A stretch of 12,968 nucleotides of DNA, from assembly GCF_000003605.2 (NCBI RefSeq), contig NW_003156757.1:34297-47264 (forward strand), given 5' to 3'. Below the pieces are notes generated by a model. The model was not told the origin of the DNA. It ran no database searches and saw only the letters and a list, made by a program, of their open reading frames with translations. Positions 1 to 9,309 of this stretch are shown in pieces (within the stretch, counting starts at the first letter, position 1; the number at the start of each line of letters is the position of its first letter). The translations under genes and the position numbers were made by a program. This DNA is from Saccoglossus kowalevskii. Taxonomy: Eukaryota > Hemichordata > Enteropneusta > Harrimaniidae.

Positions 1-1164
1 TAAACCTGTGTTGTTGATTTTGGAAAACACTACTGAGGCTGCCTTGCTTCCCTTCAGAAAATCTACATTTTAACCAACTTACATGACATTCTATGTTATG
101 TTGACTTTATCACATGAAAGTTTATAGTGCATTTCATCAATTAATAAATAAATGTGAAAATCGTAATTTTCAACACAAATAATAGTCTCGCTACCTAAAT
201 CGAATTATTCTTTTTTTAGAAATTACAATGCAAGTTGCCTTTGCCAGCTGGCCATCATCCTAACTCTCAGTTTACAGATATCCATAATATTTATTTCCAT
301 AAATTTATACTAAAGCTGCCATACAATCGATAGTTACGCTCATAATATGCTAACATCTTAGCTGCTCTTGCATATTATGTATATACCGGTAGATACATAC
401 AACATAGACTGCTGAAAGCCTATACCGATAAAAATCAATGGGAATAACAGTGTCAATAGGCGACGTCTTAAGCAATCTCATTGGTATGAAAGTCTAGCAT
501 ACCGAAAAGCAGTAAAATAAAAGAAAGCTCATAAAAGTACACAATAATAAAAATAATGCTTATAACCATCAACATAAATAAAGTGATAAAATACAATCAA
601 TGATGAATGTGTTGGACTATTATAATCCAAATTCCATGTGTTAATTGCATGTGGTATTTCAGATATTGCACCCCCAATATCACACACTTTTTTTATCAGT
701 AATTTGATTTGAGATTGAGATATCACCAACTGACACAATCTTCAATAATGCCATAATATGCTTTGTTTGTATATATGTACAATATACATCAATAATGACT
801 GTTTGATATATAATATTTTCATTATATATCAGTAGTTCCCAACATTTTGCAAACCTTGGCAATGTACATGTACTCATGGATTTGTTTTCTCCCACTGTGC
901 CACTTACTGATTTCTCATGAGATTTGTGAAGGCCACTTATAAATTTACATTACGATTCAGTAAAAATTGTGTCAATAGTTTTTTAATTGTGACTCTATAA
1001 AAATAATTATATTTTTAACTTTCAGATGATGGTCTTGTATGAAAATCAATATGTCTACACATAACATTAAATTCCAATGTTAGTTTATTTGACGAGTAGC
1101 TGTGAAAAAGATTCATATGATCAATGAAATTCATGATCCAGATATCAGATTATTAGTCTCCAAA
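1..1164. other. AT-rich non-coding stretch, no gene recognised
   Basis: No convincing coding exon, RNA gene or long repeat was seen. The frames open on the minus strand near 529-895 are under 75 codons, have no recognisable domain and consist of AT-rich codons as expected by chance. The only clear structure is the inverted repeat at 341-379. It could be intronic or intergenic; the sequence does not decide. Confidence 0.6.
341..379. repeat. Perfect 10-bp inverted repeat with 19-nt loop
   Basis: The arm cataatatgc (341-350) is followed 19 nt later by its exact reverse complement gcatattatg (370-379). Pairing does not extend beyond ten base pairs. A stem of this size in AT-rich DNA may be accidental; no flanking target-site duplication or repeat family membership was seen. 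Confidence 0.55.
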
Positions 1165-1790
1165 CGTCCGTGTGTTCGTGCGCCCGTGATCACCTGTATC
1201 TCGAACATGCATGGACCGATTAAGTTCAAACTTCACTCATACATCACACATTATATGGAACATATACACACGCATTTTTTTCATGATCTGATTAATGATA
1301 GCGGAATAGCGGCCATTTTAAGGCCGAAAATGCATCAAAATCGCACATTTTCACCATTCCGGACCCGGATCTCAGTTATGCATGGACGGATTTTGTTCAA
1401 ATTTGGTACATACATTAAATATAATAGGACCTTGATGGACGTAATTTTTTTTTGGATCGGGTTTGAAATGGACGACTGGCGGCCATTTTTCTTTAAAGAA
1501 TTCAGTTGTGGATTCATATCTGAGACATGCCTGGATTGATCGAGTTCAAACTTCACACACACATGGTACATCATGTCACAAATAGATACGTGCATTTGTT
1601 TCATGATCCGCTTAACAATAGCTGAATGATGGCCATTTTAAGGCCGAAAATGCATCAAAATCACGTATTTTCACAATTCCGGAACCGGATCTCAGTCATG
1701 CATGGATGGATTTTGTTCAGAAGTAGTACAATGTGTTGTACATATGCAGGTGCATTTCGGATCAGATCACTGAAAGTGTGTCTAAGATTT
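1165..1790. repeat. R160 family: tandem 320-bp units made of two related half-units
   Basis: Three landmarks recur at exactly 320 bp: gttcaaacttcac at 1224 and 1544, ggccattttaaggccgaaaa at 1311 and 1631, and atgcatgga at 1378 and 1698. Inside one 320-bp unit the same landmarks recur in weaker form: catgga(c)cgat at 1210 and 1381 (171 bp apart), ggccattt at 1311 and 1481 (170 bp apart). The structure is therefore a dimer of diverged monomers of about 171 and 149 bp, present nearly twice. Diverged relatives lie at 7820-8060 and 11567-12150, so the family is both tandem and interspersed. A 145-codon frame across it (1102-1539) and an opposite-strand frame (1335-1604) are not supported as genes. 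The right boundary is approximate. Confidence 0.85.
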
Positions 1791-1847
1791 CGGTCATGAT
1801 CTGCTTTGAATGTATATGTCACTCAAATATGAACGGAACGGGGACGT

Positions 1848-1862
1848 GTCATTGACAATGAC
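1848..1862. repeat. Short palindrome gtcattg-a-caatgac
   Basis: A perfect 7-bp inverted repeat with a single central base sits between the R160 array and the 20-bp minisatellite. It may simply be a chance palindrome; nothing around it indicates a binding site. Confidence 0.4.
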
Positions 1863-1928
1863 TTGTTAAACTTAATTGTGTCATAATTTTCATGACATGG
1901 ATTTGCTATACTTATGCTATTGTGTGTA

Positions 1929-2528
1929 TTCATTAGATATCTCGGTCACTCATTAGATATCACAGGTCACTCATTAGTTGTCTTGGTCACTCATTGGATA
2001 TTACAGTGAGTCATTAGATATCACTGTGACTCATTAGATATTACAGTCACTCATTAGATATCACAAGTCACTCAATAGATAAATGTATCAAGGTTCGATC
2101 ACTCATTGGATATCATTGTTTCAATCACTCATTGGATGTCAAGGTTTTAATCTCATTAGATATCCTGGTCACTCATTTGTTATCTTGGTCACTCATTGGA
2201 TATCACGGTAACTCATTAGATATCATGGTGACTCATTATATATCACAGTCACTCATTAGATATCACAGATCTCTCATTCAATACATGTATCACTCACTGG
2301 ATATCAAGGTTTCAATCACTCATTAGATATCACAATGACTTATAAGATATCCTGGTGACTCATTAGATACATGTATAACAATCACTCAATAGATATCACT
2401 GATCACTCATGGATATCATGGTTTCAATCACTCACTGGATATCAAGATTTCAATCACTCATTAGATATCACAGGTCACTCATTAGATATCAGAGTTTGAT
2501 TATTCATTAGATATCATGGGTCATTCAA
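1929..2528. repeat. Degenerate 20/26-bp minisatellite (TCACTCATTAGATATCACGG-like unit)
   Basis: About 27 imperfect units share the core tcactcattagatatc followed by a variable four- or five-base tail such as acagg, atgg or ctgg. Most units are about 20 bp. A second class carries an extra tttcaa before the core and is about 26 bp long; this class clusters in the middle and right (near 2100-2150, 2310-2330 and 2425-2465). The units are interspersed irregularly and have diverged by substitution, indicating an old array. A 64-codon frame inside it (2132-2326) is a by-product. Four units carry an AP-1-like heptamer (TGAGTCA or TGACTCA), probably by chance from the unit sequence. Confidence 0.9.
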
Positions 2529-2757
2529 TAATTTCTTTCTTAGAAAAACGTTGTAGAAAAATAGATAGCATCCTTACGCAACATTCATTGATAGAGTTGA
2601 ACTGAGGAAATCACATTTGTATTTTTTTAAATACCAGTTGAACCAAATTTTTGTAATTGTTTGTACGCTCAGACATGTGTTTTGCTGCTCCTAATTGATT
2701 CATGCCTATATGAACCCTGATTTAAAAAGGTTAAAATCAATCAATCAATCAATCAAA
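2529..2757 (+). mobile_element. Probable truncated non-LTR retrotransposon or SINE tail inserted in the minisatellite
   Basis: The 20-bp array stops inside a unit (tcattcaata, ending 2530) and resumes at 2758 with attacaggtcactc, so about 229 bp of unrelated sequence interrupts it. The insert ends on the plus strand with a (AATC)n run (2735-2756) after the text gatttaaaaaggttaaaa. Short tandem repeats at the 3' end are typical of CR1/L2- and RTE-like LINEs and of SINEs that use their machinery. No reverse transcriptase reading frame is present, as expected for a 5'-truncated copy. I could not define a target-site duplication, so the left boundary and the class are tentative. It could also be an unrelated indel in the array. 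Confidence 0.5.
2735..2756. repeat. (AATC)n tetranucleotide microsatellite
   Basis: About five perfect AATC copies lie at the right end of the insert that splits the minisatellite. The position fits a retroposon 3' tail better than an independent microsatellite. Confidence 0.85.
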
Positions 2758-2780
2758 TTACAGGTCACTCATTAGATATC
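2758..2780. repeat. Isolated continuation of the 20-bp minisatellite
   Basis: The core tcactcattagatatc reappears once (2764-2780), preceded by ttacagg, right after the (AATC)n run. It matches units of the main array and marks the right edge of the inserted segment. Confidence 0.8.
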
Positions 2781-3219
2781 TATTGTATCTTCTTGACTGC
2801 AACTTTAAGTAGTTTATAAACACATGATACATGTATTGTATATAGTCACATATGAACATAATAAAATTTGACATGTTTTCCTGCAACAAAACAGACTGTG
2901 TAATTTATATACATAGGGGAGATATAATCTGACACTAAAACTATATGGATGGTCTTATCAATCACCCAAGCATGATTGAGTTAAAACATTAGTGATAATA
3001 TAGTAACCAATACAATTTGATATATAAACCGTGAGTAGGAGTATATGAGTCAGGAATTTATTGCATGGCTCTGGAGATGTTCTGAAGTCATAGCACATCT
3101 GTGGAAGTAATTTGTTCTGGTTGGTTGAGCACTATGTTAAGTGCAGTAAGATAAAACAATAATAAACAAGTATTTGAAGGGAATATAAATGTGCTTTTAC
3201 TCAAGCGAAGAATTATACT
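2781..3219. other. Non-repetitive AT-rich stretch, no gene recognised
   Basis: I see no repeat unit, splice-flanked exon or RNA gene. The minus-strand frame entering this stretch (to 3088) is the run-out of a frame kept open by the 39-bp array and has no independent support. Confidence 0.55.
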
Positions 3220-3330
3220 GTAAACCTGCAGAATTTTTGCTGCCAGTATATTTCGCCATTTGATGATTTTATGGTATTTCGTGATTGTCACTGACTCAAG
3301 AAATTCACAAAAATTTGTGAAATTAAACGT
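3220..3330. repeat. Short TACTGTAAA-start repeat with internal palindrome, abutting the 39-bp array
   Basis: The segment starts with tactgtaaa, the same nine bases that end the inverted-repeat element at 11729-11939. It also contains aatttttgct, resembling that element's aaattttgct. An 8-bp perfect palindrome with a 2-nt centre (ttcacaaa at 3304-3311, tttgtgaa at 3314-3321) lies at its right side. The 39-bp array begins within about ten bases of it. It may be a diverged or truncated MITE-like element, but a matching right terminus was not found. Confidence 0.35.
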
Positions 3331-4625
3331 ACATGTATACCTATGCAATGATGACTGAAAATATAGCAAATGTATACATGCACGTAATGATGACTGAAAA
3401 TATAACAAATGTATACATGTATGTAATGATGACTGGAAATATAACAAATGTATACATATACGTAATGATGACTGGAAATATAGCAAATGTATACATATAT
3501 GTAATGATGACTGGAAATATAACAAATGTATACATATACGTAATGATGACTGGAAATATAATAGCAAATGTATACATACCGGTATACGTAATGATGACAG
3601 GAAATATAACAAATGTATACATGTATGTAATGATGACTGAAAATATAACAAATGTATACATATACGTAATGATGACTGAAAATATAACAAATGTATACAT
3701 ATACGTAATGATGACTGAAAATATAACAAATGTATACATATACGTAATGATGACTGGAAATATAGCAAATGTATACATGTATGTAATGATGACTGGAAAT
3801 ATAACAAATGTATACATATATGTAATGATGACTGGAAATATAGCAAATGTATACATGTATGTAATGATGACTGGAAATATAATAGCAAATGTATACATAT
3901 ACGTAATGATGACTGGAAATATAACAAATGTATACATGTATGTAATGATGACTGAAAATATAACAAATGTATACATATATGTAATGATGACTGGAAATAT
4001 AAGAAATGTATACATATACGTAATGATGACTGGAAATATAACAAATGTATACATATACGTAATGGTGACTGGAAATATAGCAAATGTATACATATACGTA
4101 ATGATGACTGGAAATATAACAAATGTATACATATACGTAATGATGACTGGAAATATAACAAATGTATACATATACGTAATGATGACTGGAAATATAGCAA
4201 ATGTATACATATACGTAATGATGACTGGAAATATAACAAATGTATACATATACGTAATGATGACTGTAAATATAGCAAATATATACATATACGTAATGAT
4301 GACAGGAAATATAGCAAATGTATACATATACGTAATGATGACAGGAAATATAACAAATGTATACATATACGTAATGATGACTGGAAATATAGCAAATGTA
4401 TACATATACGTAATGATGACTGGAAATATAACAAATGTATACATATACGTAATGATGACTGGAAATATAGCAAATGTATACATATACGTAATGATGACTG
4501 GAAATATAACAAATTTATACATATACGTAATGATGACTGGAAATATAACAAATGTATACATATACGTAATGGTGACTGGAAATATAGCAAATGTATACAT
4601 ATACGTAATGATGACTGGAAATACA
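3331..4625. repeat. 39-bp minisatellite, about 33 units
   Basis: The unit reads acgtaatgatgactgg followed by aaatata(a/g)caaatg and tatacatat, 39 bp in all. Variation is limited to a few positions: aca or gca, gga or gaa, atatac or gtatgt, and actgg or acagg. Only three length changes were seen: an extra ata at 3558 and 3879, and an extra accggt near 3580, all multiples of three. In the right half, units with aca and gca alternate, suggesting a 78-bp dimer as the recent amplification unit. Each unit contains the palindromes TGTATACA and TACGTA. Because 39 is divisible by three, frames stay open for 437 codons on plus (13-residue unit NVYIYVMMTGNIT) and for 517 and 462 codons on minus. Being open on both strands at once argues against coding. 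Units at the left end are the most diverged. Confidence 0.97.
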
Positions 4626-6555
4626 GTGGTGAGAATTGCACAATAGTTCTGATTAGTCAAATGGGTTTCAATTTTCTTGAAAAAAAAGTTGTAGAAAAAT
4701 TGATGTCTTGTACAGTGTTGTATATACAAGAGAGTAATGCGACCTGGAATGTTATACCAACTGATACCTTAGAGGTATTCAGATTTCAAGTTTTGCCGAC
4801 TAAATATACAATGATTTCACAAAGCCCTTCCCAAAATTTAGAGATCGCTGAGTTAAAGAAATGCAAATTTAAGAATGATATGTTGTGTGCACTTTGGATT
4901 TGTCTTTTATTAATTCCCATTGAAAATTACATCTTAAGTCTATTTAATCTATGCTATGGGAATGAAATTTAAGCCTAAATAATGTGGATGTTGGTATCAC
5001 TGATCAATTTAGCAGAATCACTTCATCAATTTAGAAGAATTAGTTAAGTGTCACAGTGTCTTCTGCAAAGATATGCAGCAAAGTTTACTTGAAATTTAAA
5101 GAGCTGAGGATCTTCTTGATGCCCTTATATGCATTCTTAATGCTTAATTTTTAAATAGTTGAAGACAAAATTATTTAAATCAGAATGTGTTTTAGTTCCA
5201 TTAGCATGTAATTATTGTATACATGTACATGAACTACTTATAATTGTGAATCACTTTCTTGGCAGCTGTCATGCAAGACAAATCGTCTAATTAAATTACA
5301 AAAAGCACTTACGTGAATACAAAATATTATCTTTCCATTACGTGGCAATATCTGTGTGCTTAGTATATGCCCGGTATTGAACCAGTAAAAATATCCACTG
5401 TTTTGTCATTTGAGACATTCATATTGGCATATTTATAACATTAGTGAATTCCAAACATACTGAAGTCATGTAGGAGCGTGTATTGCATATCGCTTTTCAA
5501 CAATTAATTAATATTGTTTATTAATATTGTATTGATTACGATTTACTATTATAGGTAAAAAAAAATGTCAAAACAGCTATTATATTTATATCACTCTCAT
5601 GTATGCATTAAGTATGTTATTATAAATTTCACATAAGGTTGCCATGGCTACCATATATGATCATTTTTATTATTTTCTGGAAATTTAATGAGACATACGT
5701 AACTGAATAACTGTCGTAAATTGATCTTTTGATCTTTTTCCCAGAATATAATACTTAATAGAAAACTGATACATCTAACCATTGTAAATATATTGTGTCT
5801 TCTTGACACCCATAGGAATGGATGCCTCTATGGAGACATATACTGAATCCTACGATGTTGTAGACATAAAGAGCAATGCCCTATTCTTGCAGTGTACTGT
5901 AAAATTACAATATCTAGAATGAATGTACATGTACAAGTCTTTTTAATTGATTGAAGTGTACATATCCCACTCACTTTATCGCAATGGAATAGGATTTTCA
6001 GATAATCTGTTCTTTTTCCCCTTTACTAGTGTTCGATTATACAATAGTGAATGCAAGTCTAGCGTAATGTTACCTGGTAAAATCAATGTTTCATGAGCGA
6101 TTCATTCACTTTGGCAATGTGCTTAAGTTTAATCAGCTGTGTTTTTTCTCACTGTTTTCAGGCTCTCTATTTACAATTACGATTTTTGTTTTTTTTATGT
6201 GGAAACTACTATGTACTCTTCTTTGCTTAGGTTGAAAATCGATCGATGAAGACAATGTTAGCATGCAACACAATATTGGACTGCATGTTTCTAAGATGAA
6301 TTAAATGGTAATGATCACAAAAACACTTAAATTGTGTCATCAATATTAATCATTACAGGTTTCACAATATAAATTATTCAACTCACTTTAATAAGAAAGT
6401 AGTACGGTAGGTTACATTACAAAGTAGTATACATCAAAAGTTATTAATATTTGATATCCTATGCTAATATACTATGTTCATGTCTGCTAAGCACAAATTG
6501 TACTTAAATGTAACATGAGGTTATTGTACAGATATAGGATTTAGTTTAACAAAAT
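4626..6555. other. AT-rich non-coding stretch, no gene or clear repeat recognised
   Basis: No coding frame with recognisable features exists. A 103-codon frame at 4661-4972 starts just after the 39-bp array, has no identifiable domain, and its only mild feature is a hydrophobic stretch near its end; I do not call it. Small structures include a duplicated ttaatattgt at 5508 and 5521, and a sequence at 4652-4706 that resembles the edge of the 20-bp minisatellite. There is no RNA gene that I can recognise. Confidence 0.55.
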
Positions 6556-6621
6556 TCTCATCATTGATAACTTTGTTATAATAATATTATATTATAGTGA
6601 AAGTTATCAATCAAAATGAGT
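6556..6621. repeat. Imperfect inverted repeat, arms of about 25-30 bp
   Basis: The 12-bp core attgataacttt (6563-6574) is repeated as its exact reverse complement aaagttatcaat (6600-6611). Matching continues on both sides with small gaps: outward through ctcat/atgag and inward through ataat/attat. The loop is a short run of A and T. It lies directly left of the R148 units and may mark an element end or simply be a stem-forming AT-rich sequence. A hairpin RNA cannot be excluded but is not supported. Confidence 0.55.
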
Positions 6622-6639
6622 TCTTCTGTGGAGGTTGTT

Positions 6640-6869
6640 TGCAGTCAGAATTAGATTCTGATTAGTTTGGAGTGAAATTTGAGCATACTTTTTGCCTAAT
6701 TTGCATAATGTGCATATTCATCATATTTCATTAAAGTTTGGTTCATAGATGCCCTGGGGTAATCCACAGGTTTAAATCAATTAGTTTAAAAAAATGCATA
6801 TTGATTATCTAATTACTATTTGCCAATTTCTGATATCATAATAAATCAGATTTAACTTGTGGTAGAAGT
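6640..6869. repeat. R148 family, left copy: two diverged units
   Basis: Two units are recognisable through landmarks shared with the 9540-10486 array: gattagttt near 6661, cctaatttgcataat at 6696-6710, atttcatta plus agtttggttcatagatg at 6725-6751, then a second tgcatattgattatctaatta near 6795. The phrase ggtaatccaca (near 6759) also occurs right of the microsatellite (near 7329), which distinguishes this copy as a subtype from the 9540 array. Confidence 0.75.
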
Positions 6870-6944
6870 GAAATTTTGAATTAATTCGTAAAATGCCTCC
6901 AATACTGTCAGCACACAGGAGTTCTTTCTAAGCTTTATTTGATT
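6870..6944. repeat. Conserved 75-bp module of the R148 element, left copy
   Basis: This segment aligns without gaps to 10487-10561, with roughly ten differences, and includes 29 consecutive identical bases (6908-6936 against 10525-10553) starting tcagcacacaggag. In both places it directly follows the right end of R148 units. It is better conserved than the units themselves, so it behaves as a defined module of a mobile or amplified element rather than another monomer. Confidence 0.85.
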
Positions 6945-7003
6945 GTCTTTGCTATTAGCCTGTCTGTTCAACCTTAAACTAAACAAGTTGTTTATTATTA
7001 TCA

Positions 7004-7004
<1 letters not shown>

Positions 7005-7099
<95 letters not shown>

Positions 7100-7157
7100 G
7101 TCTGTCTGTCTGTCTGTCTGTGTCTGTCTGTCTGTCTGTCTGTGTCTGTCTGTCTGT
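7005..7157. repeat. (TGTC)n microsatellite, about 38 copies
   Basis: An almost pure TGTC/GTCT tetranucleotide run spans about 150 bp. Four irregular tgtgtctg breaks sit in its right half, between about 7098 and 7146, while the left half is uninterrupted. It lies 60 bp right of the 75-bp module and is followed at once by further R148 units, so it sits inside the left R148 copy. Frames of 67-129 codons on both strands across it encode only low-complexity (VCLS)n or (RQTD)n products and are not genes. Confidence 0.97.
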
Positions 7158-7700
7158 TTTTTGCTTTGATGCAGATATCTCAACAAACATGCATAAGATG
7201 GCAATGGAACTTTGTATATGTTCTGGGATAAACAACATGTTTAGTTTAGGGTTGAATTTCTTTCATGCTTATTACCCAATTTGCATATTAAATAAAAACA
7301 GATATCTTCAGTACATAAATACTCTTGGGTAATCCACATACCATATTACTTTGGAACTGAAATGATGCATACTAATTACTCTAGTTTGAATAAATTGGGT
7401 CACTTGAACTCAATAATATGCATAACCATAGGTTTTCTGAAATAAACCATATACATGATTGTTTAGTTTTAGGTTAAATTGTGTGCTTACTAATTATATA
7501 ATATGCATAAATTAAACCAATATATAGGTGTTTCACAGATATATTGAGTACCATTTTAAATTAATGAAATTTGATACATAGGTGCTTTTGCATAATCCAC
7601 TGGTCTGATTATTTGAGGTTTGAAATCGATGCATATCAATTACTTACTTTGTATAAATGGGGATCATGTGACCTAATTAATATGCATAACTAATATCTCA
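7158..7700. repeat. R148 family, left copy continued: about four diverged units
   Basis: Landmarks typical of R148 recur: gatatctcaa (near 7174), aatggaactttgtatatgt (near 7203), attacccaatttgcatatta (7271-7290), gggtaatccac (near 7327), tgcatactaattac (near 7366), a second round near 7470-7515 with ttttaggttaaat and taatatgcataa, and a third round near 7550-7690 ending aattaatatgcataact. Divergence is higher than in the 9540 array and unit lengths are irregular, so counts are approximate. Confidence 0.75.
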
Positions 7701-7819
7701 AGCACTGTTGGAGATAAGGACATGCAACTACAATGAAGGCATCAAGCAAGTGATATGACTATTGTATCAGATGACTATATGTAAACTGTAATGTAATTAT
7801 AGCTTTTAAATAATGCTAT

Positions 7820-8060
7820 AAATCATCAAAATCAAGCATTTCCACTATTCTGGAAATATTTCATTCAAACCAACAAATGCAGTTTCACAGCCTAGCATAT
7901 CACTGTCTTTAACCAATCACATGCGAACATTACATGCCACATATATGCACATGTACTTATTTCATGGTCAAATTCAAGGTGGTTGAATAGCGACCATTTA
8001 ATGTTAAAAATTCATCAAAATCAATCATATCTGCTATCACTGAACTGGATCTTGATCTGA
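7820..8060. repeat. R160 family, diverged copy
   Basis: Two R160 landmarks occur about 189 bp apart: catcaaaatcaagcatttcc at 7824 and catcaaaatcaatcatat at 8013. Before the second copy comes atttcatggtc (near 7960) and gaatagcgaccattt (7985-7999), corresponding to tttcatgatc and gaatagcggccattt in the 1165-1790 array. After it comes ctgaactggatct, corresponding to the ccggaaccggatct of that array. Sequence divergence is considerable, so this is an older copy of the same family. Confidence 0.7.
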
Positions 8061-9309
8061 CTGATTTTTTTCAATACCAAATGCTGTTTGTTCAAGAAAC
8101 GTATCTCTAACATGCTTTGATCAAACTAATTCAACACAAATACACAAAAAAAAAAATGAAACAGACTCAAGTTTGTATCATGTCTGTCATATGAGTCATA
8201 ATACTAGATTAATATATTTCGGCTGCCAGCAAGGAACTGTAATATTTTTTTACTGATGTAATCTACCATCATACTACTGGTAACCCTACCAACTTTAATT
8301 GACACATTTAAATAGATCTTTGCTATTTTCTGTTTAGTTCATAATAGATCACTTTAAAAAGTACCAACGGGGAGTTTTCCATTTTCTATGACTATGTGCG
8401 ATCATATGTTCGCTGTAAAATTCTCGATAATCACAGTAGGGGTATACTATTAGTGTAGTGAGTATGTACAAAATGTATGACCTCATATCATATCATATAC
8501 ATGTGTACAATAAAGTACAGTTAACATTCAGCTTGTAGAATCTGTGCTTTGATGTTTGTGGCTGATCTTATGAATGATATATATTAACTTACAACAAGTA
8601 CTGACAGATTAACATAGATATATTACAATACTCAGCAGGATGTCTGCCAGTCTTCTGGCTACATATATTAAATCAATCTCATAGGAACTACAATTGTCTC
8701 AAATAACAATCACTTCAATGTTACTAACTGAATGAAGAGTTACAACCTACTTTTATGACTTTAAGCTCAGGAATTAGCTGCAATGAGTATATTTATTTGA
8801 CATTTAAATTGAATAGTTTAGAGTAAAAATAATGGTTGCATTAATGTGCTGAATGTAAATATAAAATAAATTCCATTCATTTTAGTAAACAGCTGTGTAT
8901 GTTTGGGTAAATTGATACAATTATCTTTTCATTAACATCCATTAGTAAATTATTTCGCTTATTAATTTTCTTTAAGTTTTTAATGACTTTCACGTCAGTG
9001 TTATTTCGGACTGTCAAATAAGTATGGTATGTACTAATGGGATAATGAATGTTGCTTCTTGTTCAATGTACTGTATATGAGTAAGGTTCTAGTGAGAACA
9101 CATGTTGCCATAACTGTACTTCACTTTTATGATCACTACTTCTCTGTAGTTTCTCCCTATTTTTCACTTAGTATGGGGCTGATTGCTTAGTATTAGGTAG
9201 GTACCCTGGATAGTTTTGTCTCATATTTGCTCAGTGCAATATTCTTGAATATCACCTACTAGATTACACTGATAATGTGTGATGTTGCAGTTTGTTCATG
9301 GATGAATAT
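8061..9309. other. AT-rich non-coding stretch, no gene recognised
   Basis: No coding frame, RNA gene or element end was identified. Small structures only: an A-run near 8145-8157 and a tcatatcatatcatat pentamer run at 8483-8498. It could be unique intronic or intergenic sequence, or repeats too old to recognise by eye. Confidence 0.55.

Noticed and set aside
1102-1604. 145-codon plus frame and 89-codon minus frame over the R160 repeats
   Set aside because: They lie in a tandem repeat family with diverged non-coding copies elsewhere in the window, and neither shows a domain or splice context.
2092-2105. ggttcgatcac resembling a tRNA B box, which might mark a tRNA or tRNA-derived SINE
   Set aside because: It is a variant of the 20-bp minisatellite unit; there is no A box at suitable spacing and no cloverleaf.
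3331-4625. CRISPR-like array because of regular repeats
   Set aside because: The units are contiguous with no unique spacers, and the sequence is eukaryotic in character.
3088-4729. Three very long open frames (437 codons on plus, 517 and 462 on minus) suggesting repetitive proteins
   Set aside because: All are generated by a 39-bp unit whose length is a multiple of three and lacks stops in those frames. Opposite strands being open at once, the absence of non-repetitive coding flanks and near-identical DNA units indicate a minisatellite.
4661-4972. 103-codon plus frame after the 39-bp array
   Set aside because: No recognisable domain, AT-driven codon content, length compatible with chance and no supporting context.
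6852-7332. Frames across the (TGTC)n tract with (VCLS)n and (RQTD)n products
   Set aside because: A tetranucleotide repeat reads through all frames as a four-residue repeat; these are low-complexity artefacts.
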